From positions 1,178,001-1,242,000 of the forward strand of contig NHNY01000004.1 of the NCBI GenBank assembly GCA_002786065.1: a stretch of 64,000 nt of DNA, in the 5' to 3' direction. The DNA comes from Microcyclospora pomicola. Its lineage: Eukaryota; Ascomycota; Dothideomycetes; Capnodiales. The translations under genes were made by a program, and so were the position numbers. Below, piece after piece: positions 1 to 10,319 of this stretch; the first letter of the stretch is position 1; each line of letters opens with the position of its first letter. The notes beneath the pieces were generated by a model, which was not told the origin of the DNA, did no database searches, and saw nothing but the letters and a program-made list of their open reading frames with translations.

Positions 1-1227
1 GATGGTCGCTGGAAGGACTTTAGAGTCTTGGAAACTAATCATTTGTCCCAACTTCAATGCGGCTCCACGCATTCTACTTAGCTTGGTTACCAATCGATTG
101 ATGTTGCCTTCGCTGAGCAGGAGACTGCCAGTACTAGCACCACCGCCGATACGTCGGAAGCTCTCTCCAACAGCGCCAAATGCCATACTGGTGGCGAGCC
201 CTCCATACTGCCACAGTCGGCCGAACCGCGAAGATGGGACACGAGACTCACGCATCTCATACGCTGAAGTAGGTGGTTGTTCAGTCGCAGTCCCAACATC
301 CTGCGTCTCTTGGGCGAGTGATGCAGCGAGCTGCTGAGTTTCGTGGTCCTCGGTAGGCGAGATCTGCGCCGACCGTGGTTGCTCTTGTCCTACCGCTGGG
401 GTTGACTGTAGCTTTTCCTCTTGTTGTCTCTGAGCGGCCAACATCTCTGGTAACGGCTTGGGAGGCAGCTTTTGTCTGCCAGCGTAAGGATTCTCGGCGT
501 TCTTGGAGGACTGTCCTAGGATTTTCGACACTCGTGGACTGTGGAAGATCTGTGTTTCAATGCCTTCTGGCACGTCCTCTGAAGCGACAGCTCCATCGCT
601 TCCCGCACTGTAGTAGACATCCTGGTTCATGTCACCCGCGGCAACATGCACATCGCCGCGTTGAGTGCCTGCTGCATGACGTGGGACTTTTGTCCGTGGA
701 AGCGATGACAAGCCTGACGACAATGCATCACTTCGATCGCTGAAAGTGTCTCGACCCGCGGAGTCGTTCGGTGACCCTTCAGCATCAGCTGGATAGGCCG
801 GTATCTGCCCTTCCGCTCGACGCTGCAGCTCGCGCCTTCGTAATGAAGACAGTGTACCGTCATCCACCACCCGCCCATCAACAGCTTCCGCCTCTCGAGA
901 AGCAGAACCTGCAGCTTGCACTACATCGCCGACAACACTAGAGATCTTCTCTCCCGCCTCAGTCTTTTGTGCGGTCTGAAATATGTCCTCGGCCTGCTGC
1001 TGTCCCTGCTGCCAGGTCGGTCCCGTCTCGTTGAAGCGTTTAGCCAACTCATACGCAGCGCTCGCTGTGACTGTAACCCGATCTGCCTGACTCTTGACCG
1101 CCCTTCCCACACCCGACGTCTTGGTATACAGTTCCCATTGCTCTCGCCGTATGGCGAAATGCTGTTTGGCTACCGATGTGCCGGCATTGAACAATTTCGC
1201 CGCATCCAGTAATCTTTTGCCTGCCAT
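1..1227 (-). CDS. coq8: COQ8/ABC1 atypical kinase, N-terminal part (runs off the window)
   Basis: The minus-strand frame is open for 409 codons from the ATG at 1227 to the window edge, without an intron. Residues about 1-310 are polar, low in complexity and rich in Q, S and E. From about residue 320 the sequence matches the ABC1/ADCK/UbiB family: a block reading SRFGRLWQYGGLATSMAFGA, a glycine/serine stretch, then RMRGAALKLGQMISFQD, which carries the family's KxGQ motif (K392-Q395). Coq8 is a mitochondrial matrix protein attached to the inner membrane; it supports the ubiquinone-biosynthesis complex. The ATP-binding and catalytic lobes lie outside the window. The stretch before KxGQ is longer than in yeast Coq8, as expected for a filamentous fungus. 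The gene is divergent from the UPF0643 gene. Confidence 0.9.
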   Translation of the reverse strand, partial: MAGKRLLDAAKLFNAGTSVAKQHFAIRREQWELYTKTSGVGRAVKSQADRVTVTASAAYELAKRFNETGPTWQQGQQQAEDIFQTAQKTEAGEKISSVVGDVVQAAGSASREAEAVDGRVVDDGTLSSLRRRELQRRAEGQIPAYPADAEGSPNDSAGRDTFSDRSDALSSGLSSLPRTKVPRHAAGTQRGDVHVAAGDMNQDVYYSAGSDGAVASEDVPEGIETQIFHSPRVSKILGQSSKNAENPYAGRQKLPPKPLPEMLAAQRQQEEKLQSTPAVGQEQPRSAQISPTEDHETQQLAASLAQETQDVGTATEQPPTSAYEMRESRVPSSRFGRLWQYGGLATSMAFGAVGESFRRIGGGASTGSLLLSEGNINRLVTKLSRMRGAALKLGQMISFQDSKVLPATI

Positions 1228-2306
1228 GCGTGCTGGTGCAAAGTCCAGACGGCTGGAACTTTATCTTATTGACCGCGCATTGTCTTCGGCCTCTTTGTGT
1301 TCAGTCCCACCCCAGGATATGCTGTACTCGACGGATGGATCTCTGCTGCCAATGATGTCAATCACGGACATTGACAAGCACATATGTGTAGCCACTAGCT
1401 CCGAAGGGGAAGCGACGCCGAGTGTAGAGCTCTAGACTATGTCAGTGGAGTATTCTATAGCATACCGAACTCGAGCCCACCCAGTCTCCATCTCTATAAG
1501 CATTACTAAACCACTCTTTGTGAGTATTGTATGCTTGAGAGGGTATGCAGTGTCATGCTATTGGTGAGTTGAGCGTTTTACGGTGTTGGCCAGAAGGCCT
1601 CGAAAGACCCAGAGTTCCGGCGCATTCGGTGATCCAGCTGATCGACCTGTGCGCTGTTCACGACGTACGCTCCAGCAGCTTCGTTCGAGCGCGGCAGTAA
1701 TCTGCTCGATTTCGGCTATCCGCATGCATGGAATACGTGGTCGTATCAGCAATCATGCTCGCCGAAAATGAGACGGTCCTGCATGAGACGCTGCATTTTT
1801 TTAGTACACCCGAGGCGATGAAGCCGGAGACGAGCCCGCAGATCCATCCTAGAGCTCTACCGGTTCGGAGCTCTGCACTTCAACGGTGCATACACTGCTC
1901 ACATACAGTGATAAGCAGTCGATGTGTTGAGCCCGATCTATCACCTTCCCGTATCGTACGGAAGGGTTGGGTGAGTCCGGACTGGTGCACAAGAATGACC
2001 AGGATGGCGCAAGCGATTGCGTGAGATTGCGGAATGGATGGCAGGTTGAGTCCAATACTTCGAGTCTCTCTTTCCTCGAGGGCGATATACATGTACCCAC
2101 ATTCTCATTTCCTTCGGGTTCGGAGTGGTTCCTGAGCTTCTATCGTACTTCCTACAATCCACTTCATTTCTTCACCTGAGCATACCTTCGTAAAGTCACA
2201 AACTGCAATTGCTGTCTATTCTTCAGCAAGATCAGTAGAACCTAGACGAAACATCTGAAGTGCACCAAGAGTAGAATTCAAGAACAAGGCTCTAGCAAAT
2301 ATCATA
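1228..2306. other. Intergenic region, divergent promoters of coq8 and the UPF0643 gene
   Basis: This 1.08-kb stretch separates the two divergent start codons. Open frames inside are short (under 110 codons), of biased composition and without recognisable domains. I see no RNA gene or repeat. It presumably holds both promoters and 5' leaders. Confidence 0.5.
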
Positions 2307-3043
2307 ATGGCAACCGCCGGAGTGATCACAATCCTCCCGAAGGACTGCCTTCCAAGTTATCCTGACGTTGCAAACGACGACACGGAGCTCAAAGCATTCT
2401 GGCCATCAACGACACAGTCAAGACCAAGCTTGTACATCAACGCAAGCCACATCGTGAGCTCGCCCTACCAAGATCTCTCAAACCAACTCAACCTTGAGAC
2501 TCTCGAAAAGCCCGTCCGACTGTTCGCTCTCGCTCTCATGGTCCTGCGACCTATGCGACTGGATTTTCGAACAGGGCCGTACATGTCCGTCTTCAACTGG
2601 AGTGATGTCTTCACTGTGCTTCGGAATCTCTGTCTTCAAACCAACGCGAAGTGGCCGAAGCAAGAATTCTACGTGGTAATCTTCCGCTCCAAACTGCGGA
2701 CTGTCATTGATCGTGAACGTCTCGGCGAGCTTGACCGACGATCGCACGAGGAAGCTTGTGCGAGCGGCGGGCTGCTGAAGTACTGGTTCGGCACGTCGAA
2801 TGCGGAGAACAGAAATCTGGCCACATGTAAGGACGAGCCAAACAGTGATGGTGAGCAATGGGCTGATATATCCCAGGCATTTGGCGCAATAGAGAAGATG
2901 CGCGAGCAGGTGGCAGTGGCCCGTGGCATAAGCTCGCACGTGGCGCCGCGCGGGAGATGTACGAGACGATCAGCTTCCATACGCACAGGCTCGTGATTGA
3001 GGCAGACGTCGCGAGCTGGCGGCTGGAGGAGTATGAAGTGTAG
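2307..3043 (+). CDS. UPF0643 family protein
   Basis: Two exons, 2307-2826 and 2877-3043, give 228 aa. The 50-nt intron has a GTAAGG donor, a CTGAT branch-like sequence and a CAG acceptor. Without splicing the frame runs into an unrelated basic tail; with it the C-terminus becomes NLATCIWRNREDAR, then GPWHKLARGAAREMYET, then ISFHTHRLVIEAD and WRLEEYEV. I recognise that ending from the fungal UPF0643 family, whose function is unknown. The central part has a FYVVIFRSKLR strand and a LLKYWFG motif, also typical of the family. There is no signal peptide or membrane segment. The gene is convergent with the Zn2Cys6 gene, with 250 bp between stops. Confidence 0.82.
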
Positions 3044-3293
3044 CGATCGAGTGTAGTGCAAACCATTAATCGATCTTCACGCCACCGCGTTCACGACTGT
3101 TCCGCCGCTTTCGTCTTTGTTACAGTACTTTAGCCTGTTGTGAACATTTGACACATCTCTCAATGCTCTCGTTATTCCATTCAAGATTCGTAAGGTTGTC
3201 ATAGCTTCGACTCGAAACATTTTCGAGATTGTGCTTTCAGCGTGGTCAATTTCTGCCATCTCCACCTCTTGCCATACGCATCATATCCGTGAA

Positions 3294-5384
3294 TCAAGAC
3301 ACGCCCTCGTCCATATTCATGCTGAAGTCCTGGGAATTGAGGTCATCGACGAACATCTCCCAGTTGAACCATGACATGGCCTCGAAACTCTCAAGGCTGG
3401 CATCGAGATTGAGACTGTGGAAATCTTGGGTGGGAAATGAATCTGTCGATATGGCGTTGGGAGGATTGGCCATGGCTATGTCTGCTGGGACTGCCATTGT
3501 TATCATAGAGGGTAAAGCGCCAGAAAGTTGTATCTGAGGGTTGTCGAGTTTCTCTAGAATCGGTGGCGCTTTCTTCTGTAGTGCCGAGGCTCTTTTCATC
3601 AACTTTGCAATCGGCTTCCACAATTGTCCTGAAGGCGTGTCGGCAACGAGCGGCAGGTATTGGCGGTAGCACTCTTGTGCAGCACCCCAGGCGCGTTCGG
3701 TCAGCTCGCCGCCCTGGCGGCCGCACAGTTCAGCCAAGACGACGGCCAAAGCATACCACTTCGGCCAGGCAAACCACGACCATTGTGCAAACTCCTCGGA
3801 TGTTCCCTTGTGGACAGAGAGTTCCAGGACTTCGGTCGCCGTCGCAAAAACATCGAAGTTATCTTGCGGTAGCGTCGGCCTCGCATGTGCCTGTCCGTGG
3901 AACGGCCGCCGTGTCAATATTTGCATTGACACGAGACATTCGTGAGAACAAGCCATGGCGAGCCGGCGGTAAGGTGTTGATTCTTGTGCGCAGACGAGTA
4001 TAAAGTCATTGTGGTATTTCTCGTAATCGTCCAGAGCCTGTAGTTGTCCGTAGGAGGCTATCGCAGAAGAGTCCGGTCCGCTATCGACCATAGGGGACTC
4101 GCCGAACTCCATGACTATGCGTTGGCATAACATCGCATGGTATGTCATTCGACAGAGGGACATGGACGTAAACTCAGAGTCAGGACGGCCAACAATATGA
4201 ACTGTCTGTGTATTTATTTCGGAGTCATTGATATTGAGCGGAAGGTTCGGGAACTCCGACGAGGTGAGTAGAAGCTTGGAGCCACGGTCTAGAGCACATC
4301 TGACGTCCACGATACCGATTGAGCACCATACTCTGTTTCGAGTCTCAATTTCAAGTGGCGAACGGTTCTTGGACGATGTTTCGCTCAGACCTTGCGCTTG
4401 AGCAATCCGTATAGCGCATGAAAGTAGTGTCCAGGCTTCTGCGCTGCTTTGGCACGATCGAAGGCCAAGCTACCTTGTTGTTAGATGAGGCAAAGTTGAA
4501 CAAAACGTAGGGTTCTCCCCTTACCAAGTAAAGTACAAACGCTTGCAAAGTTAGCAGACTCTTCGTAGTCAACACGTTTGCTCGTATCAGTGTGGCTTCA
4601 GCAGCGAAGCGATATCGTGCCATCTTCGACTCACGATGCGCGGTCTCGTTGGGTAGTGTAGTGCACACGGCTGCGAAATAAATGGCAGCTTCGAGAGCCT
4701 CCACTTCTACCGGCGGTTGAGTCGTCCCTTCGTAGCTAATACTGCGACATGCCGACGGCCAGTGTAACACCTTGAATACCGGATCAACACGATTCTCGTA
4801 CAGATCACGCAACCAGAGCCGTTCGCTGTCCGATGGACGTGAGACTTGGCCAGGCAAAGATTTACAGTCAAAGCCAAATATCAGGCCATTTGCGCCGTCG
4901 GCATGTTCAGTCCCACTGCTTCCTGACTCGGGTGAAGTCACAGGCGTCGGTTCGTCGATTTGCTCGTTGGGGCCTTCTAGAACATCACGCAGACCACCGA
5001 CCTGGTGAATCAAGATCAGTGACGGGTCGGATGTTATCAAGACAATGTCAGGAGTACCGCGTCCATGAGCTCGTCCCAGAACCCGGGGGCAATATAATCA
5101 TCAGAGGCATCTGTCGGGGGCGAGACTGCGACAGGCTCTCTACGCTGCAAACGCTGGACGGCAGCTTCTAGCTTGACGACCCGTTCTTTGAGGGCGGTAT
5201 TGATGCTGGCACTTGCTCGGGTATTGCCACTCCGTCCTCGAGGAAGACGATGTCGCTGGACAGCCGTGCAGTTCAGTCCTGCTTTCTGACACGCACTGCA
5301 CGGCGATGTCTTGTCGCATTTGGTTTTACGACGTTGACATTGCTCACAGCTCAGCTGCGCGCGAGCAGGACTAGCTTCCATCAT
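3294..5384 (-). CDS. Zn2Cys6 transcription factor with fungal-specific TF domain
   Basis: Three exons, 5384-5058, 5001-4525 and 4469-3294 (introns of 56 and 55 nt, both phase 0), give 659 aa. The second intron has a CTAAC branch sequence and ends in GGTAG; only that acceptor keeps the frame and yields LLGLRSCQSSAEAWTLLSC followed by AIRIAQAQGL, the conserved core of the fungal-specific TF domain. The binuclear zinc cluster is C13-x2-C16-x6-C23-x5-C29-x2-C32-x6-C39, followed by a basic linker (RHRLPRGR) and a short coiled coil (ALKERVVKLEAAVQRLQ) expected to mediate dimerisation. The middle domain covers about residues 190-480, and the C-terminal tail is acidic and aromatic, a plausible activation region. 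It should be nuclear. The neighbours do not form a pathway, so its targets cannot be inferred. Confidence 0.88.
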
Positions 5385-6101
5385 CGATTAAGCAGACTGA
5401 GGACGTTGAATGATTGCTGCATCGTTGATCCTTCAGAAAAGTGATGATGACTTTCCTGAGGTCTACATCTTCCATATTCGGCGTAGCTGCATAACATTAG
5501 GTTTATGCATTGTGGTTGACGTGACTGTCTACCACATGAGACAGGAAGCGTTTAAGAAGGCTCGTCGGATACTGTTCGAGAGCATAACGGTAGATGGAAA
5601 CATATCTAGCATCATGAAATGAAGGTATACTTTACCGTATTGTGTAAAGAGCGCAAGTGTTCGAGGTAAGTTGACGTGTGGACAGGGGTCTGCATTTGTG
5701 TCGCCTGAGCATTGGCTGTGGAGCTGTTCGGTGGCTGCCCGTGTCTGCTCACTTCCACCGCCTATTCTGTCTCGTCCTCCTCCGCTCCTCTTCCTCCCTG
5801 CTTCATCACACCCATCGCAATGAGAACCACCACAGCAATGGCCGTCCGCGGTCAGGCCAACCCATGTGCCATCTCGTCTGTGGACAGCGAGTCTGATGTC
5901 CTCTTCTATAGCCCCAACGAAGGGGTGTTCGATATTTGAGCCCTTGACTCACTGCTGGACGACTCGACGACGAGCTGTTCGGTATTCCACACAAACCACA
6001 CCCTGTTCAGGTGATTAGAAGAAGAGAAAGCGGCAGAGAGAGCAGGATTGAGGAGCATTAGCAACAATACCAATCTCAGAACAAGAAAGGCATTAGTAAC
6101 A
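5385..6101. other. Intergenic region, divergent promoters of the Zn2Cys6 and F-box genes
   Basis: About 720 bp lie between the two divergent ATGs. A strongly pyrimidine-rich stretch on the + strand at about 5765-5815 resembles fungal core-promoter CT tracts. No convincing gene, RNA or repeat is visible. Confidence 0.45.
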
Positions 6102-7166
6102 ATGCCGCTGGATACACTACCCACCGAGATCATCACTCACATCTTTCTCTCTCTACCTTCAATCTCGGCTGCGATCGCCCTCAGCGCCACATGTCAGCAT
6201 TTTCACTCCGTTTTCCACTCCTCAAAGCGTCTACTCATCCTCAGCGAAGCTGCTGAAGCCGAGTATGGTCCCACACAAGACATTGTCCAGCTCGTTACGC
6301 ACAACAGCTCACAGCCGGCCCACATCCATCGACACGTCCCTATATCCGATGCACTCATCCGTCAGATCGTTGACGTTGGACGGATCGCACGACGCTGGGA
6401 AGAGCTGTATCCGTACAAGAAGTGGAAGGTGGACTATGCCGACCGACGGCTGCTGACCGTCGACGAGCGATATCTGCTCCGCCGCGCCATTTACAGGCTC
6501 TGGCTTTTCGGCAAAGCTTTCCACAATCGCGCACATCCTCGTACCACCCGAGCTCTGCCCCAAGCCATCGCCGAACGTGCTGCTTTGCTGCATAACTTCA
6601 GCACGCCGGAACTGGCTGAAATTCTTGACGTACATCTCATTTTCCGCGACACCGTGGCACACAACATCTGTCCTTCGAACGGGAGAATCCGACAGAAGTT
6701 CTCGAAACGCTTCCCAGACTCTAATTACCAGCTCATCTTCAACATCCACCTGAATTATCCTCCGTCTCCGTCATCGTTCGTTCCGGATAATTGGTTCCAT
6801 AATTCCATCCCTACGAGCAAATATCACTCCCGTCTACATCCGACTCGCTTCCACGAGCCGGGCGCGGAGGGATGGGGCGATGATATCAATCACTACTATG
6901 TCGTTGAGGATATGATGAAGTTGAACCCGGCACAAATTCTTCATCTCAAGGACCAAAAGATGTCGAAAAGCGAGGTCGAGGCTTACGTGCGTGATGCTGC
7001 GACGGAAGTCGGCGATTGGGTTGGTGGAGAGTGGTTCATGAATAATGGAGAGACTTTCTCGGAGACGTTGGGCTATGTGGTGAAGCAGCGTGGCGATGAT
7101 TTGCAGGATCTGAAGGCGTCCATTGAGGATTACGAGATGGGCATTGTACGCGAAGATGGCATGTAG
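6102..7166 (+). CDS. F-box domain protein
   Basis: A single exon of 354 aa. I start at the ATG at 6102, which begins directly with the F-box (LDTLPTEIITHIFLSLPSIS, about residues 3-45, ending in ATCQHFHSVFH); the upstream frame has no ATG. F-box proteins bind Skp1 and bring substrates to SCF ubiquitin ligases. The remaining 300 residues carry no repeat domain that I recognise (no WD40, LRR or Kelch). They are rich in tyrosine, tryptophan and arginine, as in the many orphan F-box-like proteins of Pezizomycotina. The substrate is unknown. The stop lies 93 bp from the stop of the convergent epoxide hydrolase. Confidence 0.8.
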   Translation: MPLDTLPTEIITHIFLSLPSISAAIALSATCQHFHSVFHSSKRLLILSEAAEAEYGPTQDIVQLVTHNSSQPAHIHRHVPISDALIRQIVDVGRIARRWEELYPYKKWKVDYADRRLLTVDERYLLRRAIYRLWLFGKAFHNRAHPRTTRALPQAIAERAALLHNFSTPELAEILDVHLIFRDTVAHNICPSNGRIRQKFSKRFPDSNYQLIFNIHLNYPPSPSSFVPDNWFHNSIPTSKYHSRLHPTRFHEPGAEGWGDDINHYYVVEDMMKLNPAQILHLKDQKMSKSEVEAYVRDAATEVGDWVGGEWFMNNGETFSETLGYVVKQRGDDLQDLKASIEDYEMGIVREDGM

Positions 7167-7259
7167 AACACGAAACATTGCTAGAGTACTAGAGTGCTCC
7201 ATTGACCCGGTTCGTGTACGTCGAGGATCATTGAGATTTGCTTGAAAGTATGTTCATTG

Positions 7260-8614
7260 CTAAGCACCATCCACATACCCAGCCCGCCCCTTGAGCACTC
7301 CATACGCGCCACCACTTCCCCTCCGGAACATATCTCGCACGTCCTTGACCAACTGATCCGGCGTCTCGTGGGCGAAGAAGTGCCCGCCGCGCTCATTGTA
7401 CCGCTCGAACACGATATTGCCGAGCTTCCGCACCCACGTATCAGGCACGATCCGCAGCTCCTGCGGCTGGTGCGAATACCCGATCTTCACTCCGTCGACC
7501 CACTCGCCCGTGCGCTGGCGCGTGACGCGCGTGGAGGCATCTTGGTTGCGCCAGGAGTGGGTGGATTCGTAGTAGATGCGGAGACTCGCTGCACTGTTGT
7601 ATGATGGAAAGGGAAGGGTCAGTGGGTGATATCGACGAGGGAGCTTAGACTTGTGTCCCCACAGTAAAACGAAAGGGGGGGGGGGGCGTAGACTTACGGT
7701 CCCGCAGTACTGAACCAGTAGATGCTCAGCCAGGTACACAACTCGTCGTCCGTCCAAGGGTAGCCATCCGTCCAGTCGTGCAGTTTCTCGTACAGCCAGG
7801 CGACCAGCGCCGTCGGGCTGTCGCTCAGCGCATACCCTACCGTCTGCGGCTTGGTGGCCTGAATAGCACGGTAGCCTGAGCTTTCCTCCTGGAACCACTT
7901 CGTCCGCGCGAGGCCTTTCTTCTCGCGCGCGGAGTACGGTCGGACGCTGTGCTCGAGCGCCAGCAGCGGGTACTGTGACCAAGCCGGGGCGCCGCCGCCG
8001 TAGTCGAAGTTGATGTGCGTTGCCTTGCACTGCTGCGGGTACAGGATCGACATGGCGCGGGTGATGCAGAAGCCCCAGTCACCGCCTTGCGTGACATATT
8101 CGTCGTACCCGAGCTGGAGCATCAGCTTGTGCGCCGTCTCGGCGTACTGGTTGAGGGCGAAGCCGCGCTGCTGGACGCCTTGGCTGAAGCCGAAGTTGGG
8201 CAGAGACATGACGACGACATGGAAGGCCGGATCCTGGACGCCATCGCCAGACAGGGTGGTGAGGATCGTCGTTCCTTCGATGAAACTGCCTGGCCAGCCG
8301 TGCACGAACAGCAGTGGGATTGCACTCTTGACGTCGGATCGTTGGTGTAGAAAGTGGATCTCGATGGCGCCGAAACCGTCTACCTCGACGGGAGTTGTGA
8401 AGTGAGGTAAATCATTCAGTTCTTTCTCGGCCTTGCGCCAGTCATAGCTGTCTTTCCAGTATTTGGTGATACGCTTGACATCTGCAAGGGGAGCGCCGAG
8501 ATCCCATCCTGCTTCATCGAGCTCATCGGGGAATCTGGCCAACGAGAGCCGTTGCTTCAGGTCGTCTAGTCCCGAGTCTGGAATGGCGATGGTAAATGGC
8601 TTGATCTCCGACAT
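7260..8614 (-). CDS. Epoxide hydrolase (alpha/beta hydrolase fold, EHN domain)
   Basis: Exons 8614-7698 and 7593-7260 give 416 aa; the 104-nt intron contains a 12-base homopolymer. The N-terminal part is the epoxide-hydrolase N-domain ([20 protein letters not shown]). The catalytic core has the HGWPGS oxyanion motif (105-110), the nucleophile Asp179 in GGDWG, and the catalytic His377 in [11 protein letters not shown]. The family opens epoxides to vicinal diols through an alkyl-enzyme ester. The ATG at 8614 is preferred over an upstream in-frame start because the family's N-domain begins there; no targeting signal is obvious. It resembles fungal microsomal-type and fungal detoxifying or secondary-metabolite epoxide hydrolases; the substrate cannot be inferred. 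It is divergent from a second alpha/beta hydrolase 243 bp away. Confidence 0.9.
7675..7686. repeat. 12-bp G/C homopolymer inside an intron
   Basis: Twelve consecutive G on the + strand (C on the coding strand) lie near the 5' end of the epoxide-hydrolase intron. The run does not touch the splice sites. Such runs are length-unstable and a common place for sequencing error. Confidence 0.9.
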
Positions 8615-8857
8615 TCTGGCTGGACTTACAGTCAGACTGATTACGAACACATCCAGGAAACGTCTGAATATATGTATATCCGCATCGATCACATATTGCG
8701 AACGACCCTACAAAGAGTGAAGTCCATAGAAGCAATGATGTCGCGGCACTTCTCACGGCATCGACTTCCACATCGGGCAAGAAGCTGGCCAATGCCATGC
8801 AAAGATGCAGTTCTATTGTAAATCCACCACGACTGCATCTTCTCAACTCACCACAAC
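8615..8857. promoter_or_regulatory. Short bidirectional promoter between two hydrolase genes
   Basis: Only 243 bp separate the ATG of the epoxide hydrolase (8614, minus) from the ATG of the alpha/beta hydrolase (8858, plus). A CCAAT pentamer at 8789-8793 on the + strand could bind the Hap/CBF complex. No clear TATA element is seen. Co-regulation of the pair is inferred from the spacing only. Confidence 0.55.
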
Positions 8858-10316
8858 ATGATTATAAGACATTTCCAGCCTCGCGCAATCGCAATAGCAA
8901 AAACAACCTTCATCCCCAACCCGCAGCGAAGTCTCAGCAGCTTCCGCGCAGTCACCCACATCGTGAAATGCCAACACACGCGCGAACGGCCAGCGGGCGC
9001 CGAGCTAGGCCGCGAGAACGAGCTCCAGCTTCACGTAAAGCAATACATTCCACATGACAACCCGGATCCCGAGCCTGGAGACGTCACCATCATCGGCCTG
9101 CACGCGAACGGGTTTGCGAAGGAAGTCTACGAACCGTTGTGGGACGACTTGCATGCTGCCCTCGCGGCTGATGGGCGACGGATCCGCGCCGTCTGGATCG
9201 CGGATATTGCGAACCAGGGCCAGAGCGGTGTGCTCAATGAGCGATTGCTGGGCCCGGACCCGGGTTGGTGGGATCATTCGCGCGATCTGCTGTTCTTGAT
9301 CAACCAGTTTCAGGCCGAGATGCCTTCGCCACTGGTGGGCGTGGGACACAGTATGGGAGGCACGCAATTGTAAGGTTCTATATTTGAGACATGCATGCAT
9401 TGCATTACATACGACTCTACGATCTACTCCCCGCGTAGTGTAGGCTACTGAAAGCAAGGCTGATCAAGATCCGTGCAGAGCTTATTTGTCCCTGCTCCAT
9501 CCGCGCCTCTTCGCCAGCCTGGTCCTCATCGACCCGGTCATTCAACGGGAGAACCCCAGCAGATTCTTCGCCCCAGCATCCACCCACCGCAGAGACTCCT
9601 GGCTAACACGTGCAGACGCGGGCACGAGATTTGCCGCCAGCAAATTCTACCAGAGATGGGACAAGCGGGTACTCCAAAACTGGATTCAGTACGGCTTGCG
9701 CGATCTCCCTACTGAATTGTACCCGGAGACCTCGTCGTGCACTGACCCGCCAGTCACGCTCACTACGACAAAAGCGCAAGAAGTGGCAATGTACCTTCGT
9801 CCAGCGTACCATGACGAACGTATGCTGCAAGGCGACGGTCTCATGCAACGGGAGATGCACATTGACGACATTGATGAATCCTTCTTGATGTATCGCCCAG
9901 AGCCGGCATGGATGTATCGGCACTTGAACGAGCTTCATCCACCAACACAATACATCTTCGGGAAAACGTCGACGCTTAGTTCGCCGAAAGCCATTGAGAA
10001 CAAGCTTCAGGTCACCGGGACTGGTGTTGGTGGCAACGGAGGGGTTGCTAAAGGTGGCGTGAGGTCTGTGGTGCTCGATTGCGGTCATCTGGTCCCGATG
10101 GAGGCAACGAATGAGTGCGCTCACGTCAGTGCGACATTCATCCACACACAGCTCTCACGATGGCAGGACAAGGAGCGCCAACGCAAAGACAGGTGGGAGA
10201 AGCTGAGCCGACAAGAAAGAGTTGGCATCAACGATGCCTGGAGAGAGCATGTAGGGGAACCACCAAGTAAGTGGGCGCACAAGCCATCTTCAAAGCCGGA
10301 AAGACGTCGTGGATGA
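8858..10316 (+). CDS. Alpha/beta hydrolase (serine nucleophile)
   Basis: Exons 8858-9369 and 9479-10316 give 449 aa; the intron is 109 nt. Splicing restores GHSMGGTQLAYLSLLHPRLF. The nucleophile elbow is G-H-S165-M-G, the oxyanion region is IIGLHANGF, and the likely catalytic His is in LDCGHLVPMEAT near the C-terminus. The first 30 residues are basic and rich in hydroxylated residues, so a mitochondrial presequence is possible. The protein resembles fungal hydrolases often annotated as 'toxin biosynthesis' or peroxisomal Lpx1-like lipases, but no C-terminal PTS1 is present (it ends RRRG). The C-terminal 70 residues are highly charged and probably disordered. The stop is only 3 bp from the stop of vps18 on the other strand. 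Confidence 0.82.
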
Positions 10317-10319
10317 GCT

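Noticed and set aside
2820-3043. Apparent frameshift near the end of the UPF0643 gene
   Set aside because: A canonical 50-nt intron (2827-2876) explains it and restores the family C-terminus.
4470-4524. Frame change inside the Zn2Cys6 gene, at first sight a disrupted gene
   Set aside because: A 55-nt phase-0 intron with a CTAAC branch sequence and GGTAG acceptor restores the conserved TF domain without a break.
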